The notes beneath the pieces are model-generated. The model was not told where the DNA came from, made no database searches, and saw only the letters and a program-made list of their open reading frames with translations. Source: Endomychus coccineus (taxonomy: Eukaryota; Arthropoda; Insecta; Coleoptera; Endomychidae). Taken from it: a stretch of DNA of 64,000 nt. The stretch lies in the NCBI GenBank assembly GCA_958510875.1, contig OY294067.1, forward strand, positions 255,317,736 to 255,381,735. The letters run 5' to 3'. This document shows, piece by piece, positions 22,623-34,400 of the stretch. Position 1 is the stretch's first letter. Each line of letters begins with the position of its first letter. Position numbers and translations under genes: made by a program.

Positions 22623-23116
22623 TGAAGGCTATGCGCGGCCGGAAGATGCTGATGATTTGAATAATATTTAAAGATTATTTTCTGTGGTTTTAGTATGTAA
22701 GTATTTGAGCTATTATATTCGGGAACACTCCACAAGTCATGTACTCACATTAGAAACTAGTTATAACTGCTCGATGTAGTACTCTAATACCTCTAATATC
22801 TACAGTATATTCAAATCCAACTGGCAATTGACGTAAATAGTCTTCGGTGCTTGTTCGAATTTTATTCGCACATCATTGGCACTGGAGAAATTCGTTCTTT
22901 CCGGCCGGCATGTTCTTGTTGTTTTCTCCCCGTTAAGTTGTATAATTCAAGTTTCAAGTACAAATCTTTGTAAGTACTGAATTTTAGGTTTATTTCAAGC
23001 AATTAATCAAGACTGAAGGATCTATCATCCACTATTCAAGCAATAAGGATGATTATGAGGCATTTTGAAACATTCTGTATATTCATTACTAATTGGCGGA
23101 CTAGAATTCCAATAGA

Positions 23117-23260
23117 CAATGGCGTAACTATCCTTTCTGGGGCTCCGAGTGATGTTTATATCGAGGTCCGCAGCTCAAATTTTTCTGCCAAGCAAAAAAA
23201 AGGAGACATGACAGTAAACCTTACTTTCCACCGGCCGGACCGGCGGTAGTTACGCCACTG
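23117..23260. mobile_element. 144-bp hAT-type MITE
   Basis: CAATGGCGTAACTA (23117) is mirrored by TAGTTACGCCACTG ending at 23260. The CARTGGCG terminus is typical of hAT MITEs. The 8 flanking bases (CCAATAGA and GTATTAGA) are partly alike, a possible decayed duplication. It is locally GC-rich. Confidence 0.6.
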
Positions 23261-25312
23261 GTATTAGAAATAATTTAACGATTCAAAACCAAGCTTTGCT
23301 ATAAGAAATGTAACTTAACTATATGGAATATTAAGAATAATACCTAATACATGATCATTTCAGTTAGGCTAGATTAACTCTTATAAATTACTTAAAAATA
23401 AATTTATTTCCTTAACATCTTCATTTTCGAAGGGAAAAAATATGATAATAGTTTGGAATCTTACAGAGATCCGTTCTTCGTCAAAATATCGGCATCAGGC
23501 ATTCAAATTAACGAGAATATACATTGAATTTGTTTGTCGTCTCTCATTTATGGAAAAACAGATTTTCCTAGATGGAGACCCGGGTAGATGCCTTACGTTA
23601 TAGACAAAATTGTATTACGATGAAATAAGTCTATATTGTTATGAATTTTGATGACACTTTTTTGATAGCCCATACGTTGGGTGACTATTTGTTGTTAATT
23701 AGGGGGTTATTGTTTAGATACTAATGATGGATATTTGATTAAATTTAAAGTTGAATGTAATTATGAATGAAATTTACTGGCTGTAAAATCGTTTGTAGGC
23801 TTTGAAATTATTAAAGTTATTGATATTTAATAATTTATTAGTTACTTTCAGCTTTATAAATTTCAATTATCAAATATTAATTATTATATTATATATATAT
23901 TATTATTACATGGAAAAGAATTGTGATTTTGGCCTTTATCTGATGTATTGAATATAAATAGGCTTTGAATGAGACAAAAACAATTTCTTCTCATCTTGAC
24001 CGCTCTCGATAGCAAAGTCAAATACACAATGACGTATAGTCGCCCAAATTATTCGATCTGATCAGAACATTTTTCAAAGGCTTTGTTTGAAAAGTACAAT
24101 TTGTTCCACATTTTTTCAATTGAAGGGTATGAAGAGTTTTTTTATCAGTAATGACATTTGGCAGATACAGGATTGCAAAGTTGATGGAATTTTCTTATGT
24201 TCTTCAAATGTCTAATCTTCCCTAATATATCCTCATGTATTATTCTTTGTGAATTCCTATCATTTCTCACAGAAGCAAAGTTATTAACAAAATTCCGTTG
24301 ATTCCCCAATAGTAATGAAAAATATTAGAGAGATATCTATTTATGCTGTTTATTACGACATATTTTGAAGATTGAATCATATTTCAATTGAGTCGACCTC
24401 AGATTCAACAAAGTGACACATATTGAACCATACTCTCAACTTTTGTTAGTAAGCTTCTAAAAAAGTAAGTACCTATCATGAAAATCAAGGAAACATATGA
24501 TACATGAACAAACCTTCCTTTTTGATTGTGAAAATTAATATGGCACTGTGTTGTAACTGACAACTGATTTCTGTCTAAGAAGTCGTTCATGAATCAAAAT
24601 ATGGCTTGAACATTAAATTACCCTAGTTTTAGTTTATTTGCTAGCATGTAGTAGCTTAGTCCAATTAGTTGTAGTTCCAATATAAATAAAAATATTACGA
24701 TATTATACAGTTCCTTATTTTAATCTTAGTCATGATACTAAACAATTCCCATTAAATGTTATTTGAAACTTTACCTACTAGTTAGGGAGAGGCGGTCATG
24801 CTTTTCTCAAGTCATCGTGTCGATTCATGGATTTTGGTTGTTTTAGTCAGTAATATTGAGCACATAATGCAGGACCGATAAGTTTTGTGGAATTGGTCGC
24901 ATTATCATATTTTGAAGCTTGTGTCGTGAATAATAAAAGAATAAACGTCTGTGAAGTCAACTGTGTTCAACCCGTCTGCCATAGGTCAGATTTTCGAAAA
25001 TTAAAAATTCATTTGTTTCTTGAATCGATTTATATGGCCCAAGGTATGTTCTTGTGTAGCAGCCAAATGCTAAATGCAATCCACTTGAAATTTTAATGCT
25101 CGAAATTCACTGGTATAAAAGAGCATAGCGTTTCGCGTTGTTTCTGGCACTGTTCGATGCGCTAACTATCTGGCCGATTGTAGAGAAAAATAGACTGGGT
25201 CTGTGCAGTAAAAGCAGTACACTGTAGCCTAGCTACTCGCACTGAAAAGATGACGTCGGCGGCCACCTTCTTTCGGCTCAAACGGCATGTTTTTGGACTC
25301 GGATTTAGTGTA
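23261..25312. other. Intergenic; one possible TATA promoter near 25.1 kb
   Basis: No gene recognised. TGGTATAAAAGAGC at 25112-25125 looks like a core TATA box. It is followed by an unusually GC-rich 120 bases with an ATG at 25252 (MTSAATFFRLKR reading), but no splice-linked ORF could be built and it is 3 kb upstream of the first visible PICK1 exon. Confidence 0.25.
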
Positions 25313-26464
25313 CAAAAGTATACTCAAAAAAGTTACCGGGCGTTAAAGTTAAAAATTATAACCGATTTTTGAGTTTTGCTCTGGAATTGCTCAACATTTA
25401 CTTATGAAAATTTAAATGGGATGTATACAATGGCCAATAAATTCAAAGTAGCTGTTGTTGTTTCCGCTTTTTATAGGTTTTTAGAGCTTTGACTCCCTCA
25501 CTTTTTTGTAATATAAAATTTAGCCAGAAACGGAATGCCATTGGAATCAAACATTTATGCTGAAACTTGTTTGTCTCTTAGTATTTGTTTGTGAGATCCT
25601 TAGTTTAAAAGAAATAGTCAAGTTAAAAATAATCATTGTAAATCCTATATTTTCACAAATATCAAAAACAAGTTTATTATTAAAATTACAACTTATAACA
25701 TAAAAGTTACAATAATTTAATTCAATAAGTGTTCAACATGACGTCCTCCTGTATACATGTTCTACATCGTTTCAACAATGAAGACCGAATATTTTCAAAA
25801 ATTAAAGGATTTTGTCGAAATTCGTTAGCAGCTTGCAGAATTTGGTTCCTCAATTATTCTTCACTGGTAAGTTCCACGGAGTAAACTTTTTTTTTCATAT
25901 ATCCCCAAAAACAAAATTTCATTGGGCCAAGATCTGTACCGTGCGGTGGTAATTCAATAACAATAACAATAATTAAGAAGCGCCTACATGTACGAATTGG
26001 TAATAATCTACATACAAAGACTAGATTCAGTTCAAATAGCCAGTGAAGAACAATTAAAAACACTTTTTGAATTGAATTATTGTAGCTTTTGTGTTATTGG
26101 TTGTAATTTAATAATAAACTTATTTTTTAGCGTGTCAAAATAAAGGATTTACATTGAATATTTTTAACTTGACATTTAAAAAGATGGCTGTATCTTCTTA
26201 ACTCTGAATTTCACTAACAAATACTAAGAAACAAGATAGATGTTTGTTCCCAGTGGCGTTTCGTTTTCAACTAAATACTATAAAAGTGGACGAGTTGTAG
26301 GAGTTTTGACCCCCTCTAAAAACCTATAAAAATCAAAAACCTTTCAATACCGCTACTTCAAATGTATTCGCCATTGTATACTAATATTTTTCAGAGCAAC
26401 ATTGAAAAAATCTGATTTAATTTTCAATTTTATCACCCCGTAACATTCTTTGGGTATATTTTTG
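25313..26464 (-). mobile_element. Deleted mariner-type element with long TIRs
   Basis: The left end TACAAAAGTATACTC (25311) is mirrored by GGGTATATTTTTG ending at 26464. The arms are about 350 bp (25313-25690 and 26110-26464) and imperfect. Between them is the C-terminal part of a mariner-type transposase on the minus strand. The left flank is TA; the right flank now reads CA, so the duplication is partly lost. Confidence 0.65.
25735..26063 (-). pseudogene. Mariner-type transposase C-terminal fragment
   Basis: The minus strand reads LPPHGTDLGPMKFCFWGYMK, then KKVYSVELTSEE, a stop, and in continuation NQILQAANEFRQNPLIFENI with RRCRTCIQED-like sequence. This corresponds to the third catalytic Asp region and tail of the transposases found elsewhere in this window. 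The catalytic position is changed (PMKF where PLDF is expected), and it has an internal stop. Confidence 0.65.
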
Positions 26465-26952
26465 CATATAGGTGGTTACCTTAAGTTCACTTATTTTCAT
26501 CCTTAAAAATTGTGATCAAATTTATATTCAACCTTTTAGGGGACATCCTGATATCAACGACCTATTTACAGCAATAATGGATCGAATATGAATAATAAGC
26601 TACAAATCAGTACGAATATAAAAAATAGAGAAACAGAAAACAACTACTGACAAAATGTTGGCACACACGAGTATTGTACTTGGCACGTTATGGGATAGAA
26701 GTACTTACTGTTTATCATCACAAATAATTATTCAGATGACTCATATTGAGCAGTTGTTTCAAAAATAGCCATACAAATTTTATATCAATTATTAGTAAAT
26801 AATTTGGGAATTTGGATGCAATATTCAAGAAGTATATCAGAATTAATTCATTTACATTTCAAAAATTATAACTTCTGGACTAATACCTATGATATGTCAT
26901 AATCTATTAGATGCTGAAAAATATTCAAATAAAAGTAAATAATTAAAATTAT

Positions 26953-27945
26953 CAAATTATTCTTCGAGTACCTTCAATAGTAATTAACCCCAGACCGATG
27001 AGTATCAATTTGAGTAATTAGTTGTAGCAATAATGAAACTTCTAATAATTCGTTTTCGGATCATCACCTGACATAGAATTCAGAATTGAGCCACAGATTT
27101 AATTGCAATACCAAAACTGTCACATTGATTAAAAGTTTTATTTACTGATTATTTTAATGATGGTTTATTATAATATTTTTAAATTGCATCAAAGTTTCCG
27201 ATTGGATAGATTCCTTCGATTCTATCAGACTTTTTTGAATTACTACCTTCTCAAAATATTCTTTCCATTTGTATGGTATTAATTATTTTATGTACAAATC
27301 AAAATGTTTTCATACAAGAGTTTTTAAAATCCTCCAAAAAATCAATTATTCTCCTCATCAGCTATACAAGCAAGGAATGAATTAATTTTTTTATCTATAT
27401 ATCAAGCGAGCCATGACATATTTGATAATACTACAACAACATAACAATAATAATAACCAAATTATTCTTCGAGTACCTTCACTCGAATAGTGATTATCCC
27501 TAGACGGATGAGTATCAATTTGAGCAATTATTTGTAGCAATAATGATACTTCTGATCAACTGACACAGAATTCAGAATTGAGCCACAGATAGAATTCCAA
27601 TACCAAAATTGTCACATTGATTAAAAGTTTTATTCACTGATTATTTCAATGTTGGTTTATTATAATATCTTCAAATTACAACAAAGTTTCCGATTGGATA
27701 GATTCATTCGATTCTTTTAGACTTTTTTGAATTGCTACCATCTCAAAATATTCTTTCCATTTGTATGGTATTACCTATTTTGTGTACAAATCAAAATGTT
27801 TTCATACATACAGTTTTTAAAATCCTCCAAAAAATCAATTATTCTCCTCATCAGCTATACAAGCAAGAGATGAATTAATTTTTTTATCTATATATCAAGC
27901 CAACCATGACATATTTGATAATACCAAAACAACATTATATGTTCT
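26953..27945. repeat. ~505-bp tandem segmental duplication
   Basis: Copy 1 (26953-27457) and copy 2 (27458 to about 27945) both start CAAATTATTCTTCGAGTACC and run in parallel to CCATGACATATTTGATAATA. They differ by scattered substitutions and small indels. No coding sequence. It lies upstream of the first visible PICK1 exon. Confidence 0.85.
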
Positions 27946-28218
27946 TTGAGAATGCCTATTATCGATCTCAAAACATTTATAGTTGAATTATCGATGGTGA
28001 CCATTAAACTAAACGGAGACATTTGTTTTCTGCTACAATAAATTATATGATACGGATAGGATTCAATTCCTCTAAATATGCAAGCATCGCCATCACCAAA
28101 AATGAATCAAATATTGCTCTAATAATTTCATTTTATAAATAGTAGATAACATCAAACTTACGGTTTTTGATTTTGAATCGATTACAACATGGGACTAATG
28201 TGTTGATGACAATTTCAG

Positions 28219-28459
28219 GGGGATGACAGTTACATCCGGTAGCGTGGCTATCAAAAAAGATTCAAATAATCTCATTGGTATAAGCATAGGTGGAGGATCT
28301 CCTTTATGTCCTTGCCTTTACATTGTACAAATATTCGACAATACTGCTGCAAGCAGAGATGGTACTCTTCAATCTGGCGATGAATTAGTTTCAGTAAACG
28401 CTCATAGCGTCAAAGGAAAAACGAAAGTAGAAGTTGCAAAAATGATTCAAGCTGCGAAA
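28219..28459 (+). CDS. PICK1: PICK1 exon: PDZ domain
   Basis: The acceptor TTTCAG ends at 28218 and the donor GTAGGT begins at 28460. The exon codes [20 protein letters not shown] and following, including the GLGF-equivalent loop and the CPC motif. An ATG at 28223 is in frame, but PICK1 proteins normally have a short acidic leader before this, and the exon opens in phase 2 upstream of that ATG. Confidence 0.92.
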
Positions 28460-31400
28460 GTAGGTATTTCAACTTATTAACAGTATTTAATCTATTCATT
28501 TGTTTCCAAACAGCTTTCTTGAAAATTATATTGAATTATTGATCTCCTTTACAGGATGAAGTCATTATCAACTACAACAAACTTCATGCAGACCCACGTC
28601 AAGGAAAAAGCCTAGACATCGTTCTGAAGAAGATGAAACACCGCTTAGTCGAAAATATGAGTTCATCCACAGCAGATGCCCTGGGTCTTTCAAGAGCGAT
28701 TCTGTGCAATGATACACTGGTAAAAAAACTGCAGGAATTACAAGATACAGAAGTTATGTACAAAGGATTAGTAGAACATTGTAAGAGAGTACTTATGGTA
28801 AGTTTTGTATCTTTGGATTCGCCTGCTTTGTCTTCTAGAATGACAAATAATATAATTGATTAATGTCGAATAAGTAACAATAACTTGAATACTAGATAAC
28901 ACAAAATAGGCCCAGAAACTATAACAAAAATGGATATACAATAATAATGAATATCAGTATAGACAACTATATAGATCACGTGAATCCATAATTCAAATTC
29001 TTCCTCCATTTACAATCATGTTATCTAAAATATATTTTAGTTATGCAGTGTCATCAAATTTCAGGCACATTTAGAACTGAGTCAAACTGTGAAGGCTATG
29101 GGAGATGTTTTCGCGGAAATAGCTGTTCGGGAACCACAGCTGCGTGCTAGCGAAGCGTTCAGACTTTTTGGGGAGCAACATCGAAGTATGGACCAATCGA
29201 GTCGTGAAACGCTCAAGGAGATCAAACCGGTAAGTTTTTCTAGAAATCCTGAATAAAACAATATAAACATGTAGCCAAACCATCTTTAATCTAAAATTTC
29301 CGGAACTCATCAATCTACCTACTTCCTGAACATCATGTCTGCGAATGAGGAACACTTTTTTGAGATTGTTATTGAAACTTTTAAACGAAAAATTGGTTGA
29401 TGTCAAGGGGTCAAAAAATTAAAGACCTGGATAATGAACAGTAATCAATGAATGAACAACCTCAATCAAGAATCTCCGACATTACGATGGTGCTAGATGG
29501 ATGTTGTTAAATAGAGAAAATAAAAGAAATAGTTCAACTTCACAAGCCTTCATTTCACCTGAGACCAATTGTCAGCACTATCGGATTCCTAACTTGAAAA
29601 TTCTCTCGCTATCTATCATCTTTTCTCAAACCTCTTGTAGGTAATTCCAACAGTTTTATTCTAAAGGATACCGCACACTTTAGTAGGGAAAGTGGCCCCC
29701 TGTCGAATTGGCTGAATTTTTGATATGTTATAGTCCAAGTCATTCCGAACAAAAAGTTCAATGGGCACAACTTTTTCTATAGGCTGGTTTTGGCGCTAGA
29801 GGCCATTGAAAACTTTCATTTGTTCTTCATTGTTAAACAACAGGAAACGTTATCCTGGATAATAATCACTTTTCCGAATAATCAAGATCTAAACAGTCAT
29901 TAATATGAGATACTATTAGAAGTATTGTTCATTGATGTCACTATAGGTGATCAATTATACAGCGTGTTCCAGCTATCACGGTCAAAATAATACTTCAAGT
30001 TGATGATGAAACTCAAGAATATAACAAAAATTGGTCTATCATTTTGATAGGGTTGTGTCGAATGAGTACGTAAATACATCCGATAATTGTACTGATGCTC
30101 AAGGAGTGTGGCGGAGAAACTCCTTTTAGCGGGTCAACAAAGCCTCCATTTGCACATTCAGCATAAATATAATAGGAAGGAAATAATGGGCTATAACTCA
30201 ATAAATATATTATATGTAACATTTAACTTAACCATTGAACCTGGTATCGTTGACCCAAATGAAAAACTCTCGACTGAACCCTAATAATTCATTTAATGAT
30301 TTACAGGGTGTTCCATCTGAGAACATATCAATATGAACAAAGAAACAAGGAGAATATGCCATAAACAGTCTAAACAATCATAGGTTCTTCATTATTATGT
30401 CTCTCTGCAGCATCAGATACGGTATGAAGTATTTCGGTCGAAGGATACTTAACATTGGCAGCATGACGGGCATATCCAAGGTACCAAAGTACGCTAGCTA
30501 CATGCGAACATGTACCCAATGTACGACTTCCTGATTTGCACGTACAGTAGTACCCCTGAATTGGCACACCTTCCAAACTGACATTGTACTTGATCCACAG
30601 TTGGTATTTGATACTATTTCGATGACGAGATTTTATTCTCATCCTCAATAGACCTGGAATTTCAATACGGTCGTCGAATTCAAATAAAACGTTTCCGAAA
30701 TCCTGTCTATTATCTTGTACATAAGATGGAGCTGTTTTTATCTGGAAAATTCCGAATGTTAGTTCTCGTAGGTACTCCAAACTGAGAACTGGAAAATTTA
30801 GTAATTGGTTTTCCTCCATTGGAAACCATCTACCATGTCTTCGTAGCAGACCCTCTTCTTCTATTCTCAACTGGAGTTCATTTATTTCATTGGCACGGTT
30901 TAACATTATCTGAGCTAGCTCAGCATTGGCTCCTTCCATGGTAATTGGTTCATGATACTTATTGATTATCGCACATGCTATTCTGATATAGTCTCCTATA
31001 TGCAGAATTTGTGGCATTGGTACAGTATCTCTGAAGAATTTGAACATATTCTTTATATGACCGTTTCTAGCTTCTACAATCCATCTCGTTTTCGTAACTA
31101 GTCTAGATGAATTTGCCTCTTCGGTTGTAAGCTGATGCTGTCCACCACCAAGTGCTACGGGCATTTTTACTACTATACCTAAGTCACCCAAGAAATTCTG
31201 TGCGTCACGGTATCCCCCATCTAACATGAAAATATCACCTTCTTGGAACCAGTTCCTCAGACCCATTAAATCTCGTTCATAATCATGTCTCAACATTGCC
31301 GCATCATTATTTCTTGAATCAGAGAAATAAGGACCGTGAACATCTAGGATATAACCATTGGGAGCAACAATCAATGCAGGTTTCAAAAGATGGTAACCCT

Positions 31401-34400
31401 TGTGTACACAGTATGATTGACGTAATACTTGAAATGTCCGACTTTTGGGTATTTTTATGTACGTCCCGTCAATATAAGCTATTGCTCTCCGATAATTTGG
31501 TTCAGGATTGTAAAGGGTATTTGCAAAATCCGTAACATGTCTAGTAATATATTGGCCCCTCTCTATATACTGATACCCTACATTTTGTGGAACGAATTGT
31601 TGCAATAATGATACACGCACTTTTTGAATTGCCAAGCTCACAGCTTGACGACTGGAATAGGAAAACATGCCCATCAAGAATTGATCGGAAAGTCCTTGTC
31701 GTAATTTGCACAAGAAACATAACAAATCTTTCTTCGCTATTGCTCTATTTTTCTGATGAATATTGACGCGATTGCAAAATTCAAAGAGGTCTGTAAACTG
31801 CACTTTTTTCATTGGAGTTAACGCCTGGAACTCTTCATCAGTAAAATTATCCTCGTTATTGTATTTATTTGTTGATTTATAGTTCAGCACAGCTTCTCGT
31901 AACGATACTAACATATGTTTGAGTTCATTACCTTTCAAATTGTATGGTCTTGTTATTCCTCTAAGCCCATTCATAAAAGCTGGCAGAAGATGTTCCTCCT
32001 CATTCAAATGACCACCACAGATTCTGACGCCGTCAGGTGCAAACATTCCGGTCTTCAGAAATACATCTAACCTACCAGAAGGTGACATTCTACCAGGATT
32101 TTCAAATCTACCACATACAAAACATGACGTATGAGAGGTTCGCAACAAAACTTTAAGTACAGTTGGATCGGGATCTTCTTCATAAGCTTGTATCTCTGAG
32201 AGAATACTCAAATGACAGTTTCGGCAAATCCTTGTCTGTTCAATAAAAGGTATTTGAGGCAATTCTAATTCATCTCTTCGACGTTCGGCAATGGCTCTGC
32301 TTTCTTCGTCCAAACGTACCATTTGCCTTGGTGTTCCATTGTACTCACAAACAAAACATTCAAATCTCACTGCGAAATTATACGCCATATTCAACTTTAT
32401 ATTGACATGAAGTAACAAACAAACAAAACCTTGCTAGAAACTTTGACATCATTTCCAAAGCCATCTACAGAAAAATGTGTTTTTCTGCAGTAAAGGGATG
32501 CAAGTTTTCATATTATCCAGTAGGTACCCTTCAAGTTCGAGAATGAATAAACAATTTTTAAAAGAAATCTGGACTATATTTTTATACAGGGTGGGGCAAT
32601 AGTGTGTCTTTCGATTTCTAGAGTTGTTCTATTGTGATATCGACTTGAAAACGAAAGTTAACTAGACAACAGAATCTAGCACAAGAATGTTTTGCATTTA
32701 CAGGGCGATACGAAAAAAATCGGGTTGGAAGGTGAAGTGCATTATTTTAAAAAGAAATATCATTAATAATAATAATAAAAATAATGATAATGATATATAT
32801 TAGTGAATTTTTCAAACATCTACATAACCTCCATTCACCACTACACCTACTATTATTGATTGTCTCTGAATCACTTGGACGTTACGACTTTTTGGGCGAA
32901 ATTGGGTAGTCCATTTGCAGATGCATACCTTGAAAATCCCTGACGATAAGATGATAGATTTAGAAAGAAAAAAAAAGGCCATTTTATAGACAGACTTGTA
33001 ATATTTCTCATTCTTTTTCATGGCCTAAATTATTCGGGATGGTCGAACAATATTTTTCAGTAGGTACGGAACTTTTCGAATATAGATTTCGATTTCTTTT
33101 AAAAGGAACACTGCTTATATTTTTCGACTATGTGATGTAGAATACGGTGTAGAATAGGATTCATAAACAATTTTTCATTGTAGATCCCTAAGACGATTTG
33201 TAACCATTTTCGAATTATTGCACTTCAAAAATTGTAAGTAGCTGGAACACGCTGTATAATTGATCACCTATAGTGACATCAATGAACAATACTTCTAATA
33301 GTATCTCATATTAATGACTGTTTAGATCTTGATTATTCGGAAAAGTGATTATTATCCAGGATAACGTTTCGTGTTGTTTAACAATGAAGAACAAATGAAA
33401 GTTTTCAATGGCCTCTAGCGCCAAAACCAGCCTATAGAAAAAGTTGTGCCCATTGAACTTTTTGTTCGGAATGACTTGGACTATAACATATCAAAAATTC
33501 AGCCAATTCGACAGGGGGCCACTTTCCCTACTAAAGTGTGCGGTATCCTTTCTTTCATTTCGTTGAAAAACTCCAGGCGTTAAAAGTTGATCCGGCGGTT
33601 TGCTTGTCAGTTTCGACGTCGAATCACTCTTTACCAATGTTCCCATTCCAGACACTCTTTCCATAATTTTTCAACTATTACCTGGCAAAAACATTTCAAT
33701 AGACTACCGTTATTTGATTTTTGTCTATCCTCCACATATGTTCTGTACGAAGCAGTCCTCGAAGTCTGCCCTGGATTTCCCACTTTCTCCGATAATAGCT
33801 AATATCTTCGTGGACACTTTTGAGCATGATGCTTTTGACTCATCTGTTCTCAAGCCGAAATGTTGGCTTAGATATGTCGACGATACTTTTATTTGGCAAC
33901 ATGGTCGCGGAAATTTTGATCCCTCCCTCAATCATTTGAATTCATTACATCCAAATATCCTTCTCACCATGGAAGTTGAATCGAAAGGTTCACTCCCGTT
34001 CCTAGATGTTTCAGTTGGTAGATAGACTGACGGTACTTTGGAACATTCTGTGTATCGAAAACCCACTCACACCGTTAGATACCTCAATGGCCTTTCCCAT
34101 CACCACCCTGCCCAAAATCACTCTGTCATAAACTCTCTGGTCCACAGAGCAACCTGAGCCACAACTCCCCCCTCCCCCTTTATCCACTGCCTATCTTCCA
34201 TATATTTTTTCCACACTTCCAAAACAATCTCAGTTTTACAAACCTATCGAAGATCCTCTTCATCTTCTTCATTTGGAAGGTGTTTATAGCATTCCCTGTT
34301 CTTGCGGTAAAGTCGTACATCAGCTGATCGCTGTACAAGGCTTCGTGACACCAGTAGGTCGTAAGCCACGTTTGTATCCTTTTATTCGAACATTTGAAAT

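Larger units (their letters stand above)
29663..33551. mobile_element. ~590-bp palindrome split at its centre by a 3.3-kb insertion
   Basis: The arms 29663-29959 (from AAAGGATACCGCACAC) and 33255-33551 are near-perfect inverted copies. If the bases 29960-33256 (element plus one TA) are removed, the centre reads GATCAATTATATAATTGATC, itself a perfect palindrome. So a fold-back MITE was probably hit at its centre. Alternatively the arms are the long TIRs of a single 3.9-kb transposon. CT flanks both outer ends, a possible 2-bp duplication. Confidence 0.65.

Noticed and set aside
23049..23249. 66-codon ORF containing GDMTV, considered as a PICK1 upstream exon
   Set aside because: It overlaps a hAT MITE (23117-23260) and lacks the acidic leader and a matching donor.
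30305..32600. CAGGGTGTTCC (30305) and CAGGGTGGGGC (32587) as TIR pair of the SWIM transposase
   Set aside because: Both have the same orientation and diverge after seven bases; the exact inverted 16-mer at 29960/33239 is a better pair.
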